Below are positions 54,401 to 60,400 of a stretch of DNA of 64,000 bases, one piece after another. The notes below the pieces were generated by a model. The model searched no databases. It saw only the letters and a list, made by a program, of their open reading frames with translations, and was not told the origin of the DNA. The DNA lies in NCBI GenBank assembly GCA_902702965.1, contig CACRXP010000548.1, positions 341,492 to 405,491 on the forward strand, read 5' to 3'. The DNA comes from Spirometra erinaceieuropaei (taxonomy: Eukaryota; Platyhelminthes; Cestoda; Diphyllobothriidea; Diphyllobothriidae). How positions within the stretch are numbered: the stretch's first letter is position 1; every line of letters starts with the position of its first letter. A program made the position numbers and the translations under genes.

Positions 54401-57400
54401 TTATTCCGTCTTCTCATCCAAGAACGTCCGATCACGCTACCCTAAATGTTTCCACTCGAAGCCGACAGGGTATAGGCGGCCAATTCGCTGACAAGGCGGT
54501 TGACTTAGGCGCCTGACTAATCATGGATCGCGAGGATGTGAGACCTAGATTTTTAGGAGGGCTGGCTGATATCGCTAAGATGGCCGTATTTGGTAGTTTC
54601 CGTCTACCCCGCCTTTGTCAGCGGTAGTAACTCTCGTCTGCTTATGCAATTGTTGGTGCTTTTTCTACCCTTCACCCGCAGAACCCAATCTCCGTGGTTG
54701 CTACCGTTGCCTCCTCTGCACCGTCGCACATTCCTGCGCCCTGCTGCAAACAGTGGCCGTCAACTTCCATCCATCTTCAAAGCAGCCGCAGCAACAGCAG
54801 CAGCAGCAACCGGCTTCTGCCGCATCACACTGGCTGTTCCAGCCCACGAGCCGGACACAGGAGGCGCTCACTCAACCCGACGACGATGTCGAACTTCTGA
54901 AGACGCTCATCACCAAGACCCTGACCGGAGGACTTGTCTGCTCTCCACAAACTGTGCAGGAGAGGCTGAAGGAGTTGGTTATATCGCTAACTCGGGATTC
55001 CCTGCCTCTGGTAAGCAGGCCTCAGCCCCCACCTCGTTCACACTGACTTAATTTGGTTTCGTTCCTCCTGCCGAACACATTGACTTTTGTTCCTCTCTCC
55101 CCTTTGCCCTTTCCCGTCCCTCTTTCTTAGATTACCCACTTAGGCTCTATCATTTTCGATCGCCTTGTGTCAACTGCTCGCTGCAACGGTGAACAGGCCC
55201 ACTTGCTGCCCATTCTCTGCCACAATGAGATTACCTTGCTGGAGAGCAGCGTGTACTCTATTCTCCCATCGCCTTTGCCAGCCGGATCCTCTACATCAAG
55301 CCCAACTGCACTAGACCGCCGTAAAAGTACGTTCACTGTGTCGGTATTGCTTCAGCTCTTCCTTTTATTGATGCTTCTGTTTTAGCTTAGTATATTATTG
55401 CTGAGACTAGCCGACCTCACTCACTGTGACTCATGTACATCTGTTAATTCAACCAGCTTTTCTACCCGCAATGCAAAAGACTTTGTTCCAATAGGTTTCC
55501 CGACTATTTGAAAGAGGTCCCATACTATTCTCAGGGCACTTCCATTTGTCCACTTTTTGCGATGGATGGAGGGAGGGCACCGTTCCGATTGAAATATAGA
55601 GCCTACCTTCAGAGACTTATTTCGTTGTAAGCCTCCCGACCAATGAAACCTGGTGAAGCCTTTACAACAATGGGGTTGAGATGGAAAGTGAGGAGTAGGC
55701 AGTCATCCCCTTGTTGAGGAATACTAGTTAAAGCGTCAGAAGAAAGACGTATATAGCTGACTGAATCTGATGTTTCAGTAAAGTGTTAGCCTCATCTAGG
55801 GGAACTAATGTTCAACCCTAATGACAATTCTTTGCAGCAGACGGCTTGTCCCCTGTAACTTAGTGGGCAACTGCGGACCCTTGCACGTTGGCATGGGCCG
55901 TGTTAATCTCCTGCCTTCTTCCCGAGTGTGGTTCACATAAACTAAGGACATAGCTTAGGGCTTGTGGGATTATCGCTTTCGAGTGGTTCAACGTTGGCTG
56001 TGAGGGCAATTTCACACGCCTGAACCGTCGCCATATTAACGCCCGTGGCACTGAACATACTGCCTAGAAAGAGTAAGTCGCTGCTCACAGCCATAAATTT
56101 TAGATTGTTAAGCACGCTAAGGAAGGTATTGCGCTTGGACTGGCGCCACTGGGTCTCGTTTCACGGAATTAATATCAGTGCGCCTAGATTGACCATTTCG
56201 TGGGGCGAAACCTTCTTCACACCTATGGACTTTTTGAGTACGACCAAAAACTGGAGGTCTTCGACCGGCTTCGACCAAGTCACTGACGAGTCTCAAGTCG
56301 GATGACACCCTCCTAGAAGGACACCTGAGATGGTTTTGGTGCCTGCCTTACCGCCAGTCATCCGAGCTCTCAGTACTGCTGCCCCTCCACTGTTCCACCT
56401 CAGGTTGCTGCATGCGTGCCTGTTTAATGTTCCGTTTTCCGCCTCCTCTCCTCTCTAAGCACCACTGGATCGTTCAGCCGCCTGTTGGGAAGCTCGCTTG
56501 CGTCCCGTTTTCTCACTTCTGTCGGCTCTGACTCCGCCTCCGCCTCCTTCGCTTCTGCCCGCCGACACTCGTTCCGCAGCACCTCCGATGCCCGTAGTGC
56601 AGAGCATTCTGCTGCCTTGTGTTCAGATGCTGGAGACCCTGGCGAAAGCTGTTCCTCTCCTGCCACCGCCCCCGCAGTTGCCGTCCTCTCGTCGACCACA
56701 CACCAAGTCCGAGTCTGCGGAGTCCACCTCAGCGACATCGCGGAAACTCTCCGACGCCTCGGCCTCTGGGAAGCCAGAAAGACCTGCGCCAGCGGCGGCG
56801 GCAACGACGGACGCCAAGCGCGCCTCCCTCCAGCGTAGGGAGCTTCTTAGCACAGTTGGTGCGGACCGCCTGGACCTGCCACCGGTCGACTTTGAGGCCT
56901 GGATGCGAGGCGAGAAATCGGCCTCCTTTGCGGTAAGCTCGCGTCGCCCTTGTTTATTGCTCATCTCCTTTGCTTGCTGTCTGTCCTATGCTCTTTTTGG
57001 ACCGTCTTACTTTATGATAACTTATTAGACCTGGTCGCAGGATATGACCGTTGAACCACTTATCTACAAGGCCATGCCTGTGTATAGCCATTGACATTGG
57101 CCCCTGGCGTCTCTTCTCTTTCTCGCCCCTCTGCTCAGCCCTGTTGGTTGATACTGATTGCAATAAGTGTCAATCCAATTTCGCTCGTCGCTTTTGTCAT
57201 GCGTTTTTGTCCTTTTCCGCCAATCACACCAGGCATGGCGTGACCGACATCAATTGAGCAAAAAGACAGCCGGACTCCTGGCTGCCTCCTGTCCGTCTGC
57301 CATCCCCTCCGCCTCCGCCCCGCAGAACATCGCTGCGAAGAATGAGAGAAGAATTGCTGCCGTCGTCGCTCGGTGCGCATTCCGCTGGCGAAGAAACACT

Positions 57401-60400
57401 CTGCTTGCACGCTGGGCCTCTCGCTGGGGTGTGCCGAAAGATGCCGGTATTGTTGTCGCTGTCTCTCTTTGTGTTTCGTTGCTGATTTTTGGCTCCTGTG
57501 CGCTCTCTCCCACTATGTCTGTTTAAAACCTCCCCCTCCCAACTCCATGTCGTGATATCCATCTCATTGGTTGGCCGTGTGTGCGCGCGCATGCATTGTA
57601 GGAGAACAAGCCTGATACCGAGTGCTCTAAACATTGCATTGGTGTAGTCTCTGTATATGTTCTGCGCCTAGTCTTGATTTCCATCTATCCCTTGTCATGA
57701 GCAGCCAGCTGAACTCTAGTGGATGCGCGGCTTTGGCATCAGATCCTACTCAGAACCATATGCTGTCGTAGCCGAACCGTCTGGTGTTGTGGTATGCGTA
57801 CGCTTGCCTTTCGAATATTCCTTGCACCTACTGGTCCTAGTTTTTCCCTGCGGCCCGAAGACGACTTTGGAGTTCACCACCTGACAAGATGACACAATTC
57901 TTCACATGGACTCGACTGTGTCATCTTCGGGGGTCCTATTCGAACAGCCCGGTGAAAATGTCGCGTCATCAACTCTCACCTCCAGTTCCCCCTACTCGGT
58001 TCTTAATTTGCTAAACAATAGTGCCGTGAGGTTTATGTCTTGAGAATTCTTCTCGCCCAACTCATGCCTCCCCCCCTCCTCAGTTGGGATGGCATTCATC
58101 GAAAATGACTCAAATACCAAAATGCATGTGGGACCTAGTTTTGCTAAGTAGTTAGCATTCATCTGCCCTTTAACGACCCACGCACTTGATTATACCATGC
58201 CAAACAGTTAACAGTGATTAGTCGGTATTTTGGCAGATTTTATGTAGTTCATTTTGCCCCAACAGTTAAATGTTTGGCGCCTCGGCGGGATTCGAACCCA
58301 CGACAGCAGGAGGGGGGCTTTAGCTCAGCTAGCGCTCTAGCCACCTGAGCTACCAGGAACTGACCGGGAGCAGTGAGTTCAATCACATTTGGGTCAATTT
58401 ACCTACCCAACCTACTTCAACGTCCGGAATCCACAAGATGACCGCGTGGCTCACGTGATTAATAGGTATTTTTACAGATTTTGGATTTTACTAAAGCCTT
58501 ACCCTTGCAATCGTGGATTCGAATCCCACTGAGACGCCGAGTTTTTCACAGTTTGATCAAAATGAATTGTTCGAAATCTGCCAAAACATCTATTAATTAT
58601 AGTCATCTTGTGGGCTCTATATGGGTTACTTAGAAAATCTTGCTTGGGCAGTCAGCTTGTTGTGTCAAATTTAGTGGATCCCAAACGTGGCTGTAGGTTG
58701 GGCGGGTAACTTGACTCAAATGTGATTAGACTCACAGCTCCCGATCAGTTCCTGGTAGCTCAGGTGACTAGGGCGTTGGCTGTACTGAAGCCTTCTTCTT
58801 GCTATTGTGATTTCGAACACCGCCGAGGTGCCGAACTTTTCACAATTGGGTCAAAATGAGTTAACACTGCCACCAGTGTTTGCTGTTTCGTTGACCAAAC
58901 TCTTGCCCAATTGGGCTAACAAAGGTCGTGTTTCGTCGCATGTGAGTAAGCGAAGTGAAGTTTGTCGTTCCAGTTTTATCCTGTAGGGTATCCCTGGCTG
59001 TATTAAGGATGTTTGTGGAAAATGTCGGTTTCGGAACCAAGAGCTACGTCGGCTTTGGCCGTTAGCCTATCCGATCATCGACTGAATTTTGTGCTTTCTA
59101 AGGTGTCTCGAAACGTTTTCCGCTGCTGTTTTACTAATTCATTTGTCTTGCGCTACCCACCTTATTTCTCGCAGCGTTGGCCTCCATGTCACAAACCCGA
59201 TGCGAGGCAAGTGGCCCTCCCGAGACTCTGAACCTCTTCTGGATGACGCCTATTCTCTTCTCGCCTGACAACCTGGCTCGCAGTCAGCGCGCCTGTCTGA
59301 ACCTCCTCAAGAGTCTCGCCAATGTGCCGCAGCCTGTCGCCACCGCACATTCTGACACTGCTGTCCCGCCCGCAACTATGCGGAAGCCTTTCAAGCATAC
59401 AGCCGCCTGCGCCGCCGCCGCTGCTCAGCGTCACCGTCAGGCCGTCATTTGCTATCTCTCGGCCTGTCTGCCGCGGCTTGATGAATTAGTTCCAGCGCGC
59501 GGCGCAGGTGTCCCTGCGACAACGCCGGTCTCATCGCGTGGTCTTCCTGTCTCCTCGTCATCCTCCGTCTGCTCTGGTGGTGATCTGCTGGTTCGGACTC
59601 TTTGGGACCTGGCAGTCACTCCGGAGGAGGCTTCTGTCATCCAACAGCAGCAGACAACCAGAGCCTCGGAGAGTCGCCTGCACGCGGGCTCGGCGGCAGC
59701 GCAGTCCGGCCAACGACAACGGATGCGTCGAACCGGTGCCGGTGGCGGCGGCTCTCGGTTGGCGACGGCAACGACTTCGGCCACCGGACCTGCTGGTTCG
59801 ACCAACCGGACGAACGCCACAGCGACTGAGCCCCGATCCATCCTGCCCACAGACTTGCATACCGCGCTGACCATTCGACCCTTCCTTTTGGCCAAGGCCA
59901 AATTCTTGCGTATGTTTTTTGTACACTCTGTCATCCAGTAAATTGTATTGTTGTAGGCGTGCTGGACATCTAGCACACATTCATCCGACTGTCTGCGTCT
60001 CTTTAGGTTGGTCCCAATCTCACCACCATTTGTCCAACCTACTTTGACAGGGTAGTTTTTAATGGGAGATATCTATATATGTATATATAGATTGGTAGGG
60101 GGCGCTCACCGATCGCTCATACGGAACTCACTCGTTCCGTTCGGTGAGCGCCCCCTATCATTGTATATTCCCGATCGAAAACCGACAGGGCAACGGTCTC
60201 GTGGCCCGGTGGGTAGAGGCGTGGACTTCTAAACCAACAGGTCGCGAGCTCGAGGCTCGGGTGTTCCACACTTCGGGCTTGGGTATGGCTGGCTGACGAC
60301 GGCTAATAAGCCAGAACTTGCCTTTGTCGGTAATACTATTCTGCGTATATATAGATAGGTAAGGACTGCGGAGTCCATCTAAATAACACCTCTGCGAATT

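Larger units (their letters stand above)
57447..59174 (+). other. Intron, 1.7 kb, with SINE A cluster
   Basis: 57450-58130 is unrecognised. 58185-58865 is a cluster of three family A SINE pieces. Confidence 0.7.

Noticed and set aside
56424..56964. Overlapping open frames on both strands
   Set aside because: Only the frame with CWEARLR and VVQSILLPCVQML matches UBR4; the others are GC-rich shadows.
58279..58357. A true tRNA gene on the minus strand
   Set aside because: A and B boxes are good, but the sequence is followed by the SINE tail shared with several other copies, so it is a SINE head.
59189..59980. Long minus-strand open frames of up to 174 codons
   Set aside because: Antisense to the UBR4 exon at 59175-59909, in a GC-rich Ser/Arg/Gly segment; no similarity.
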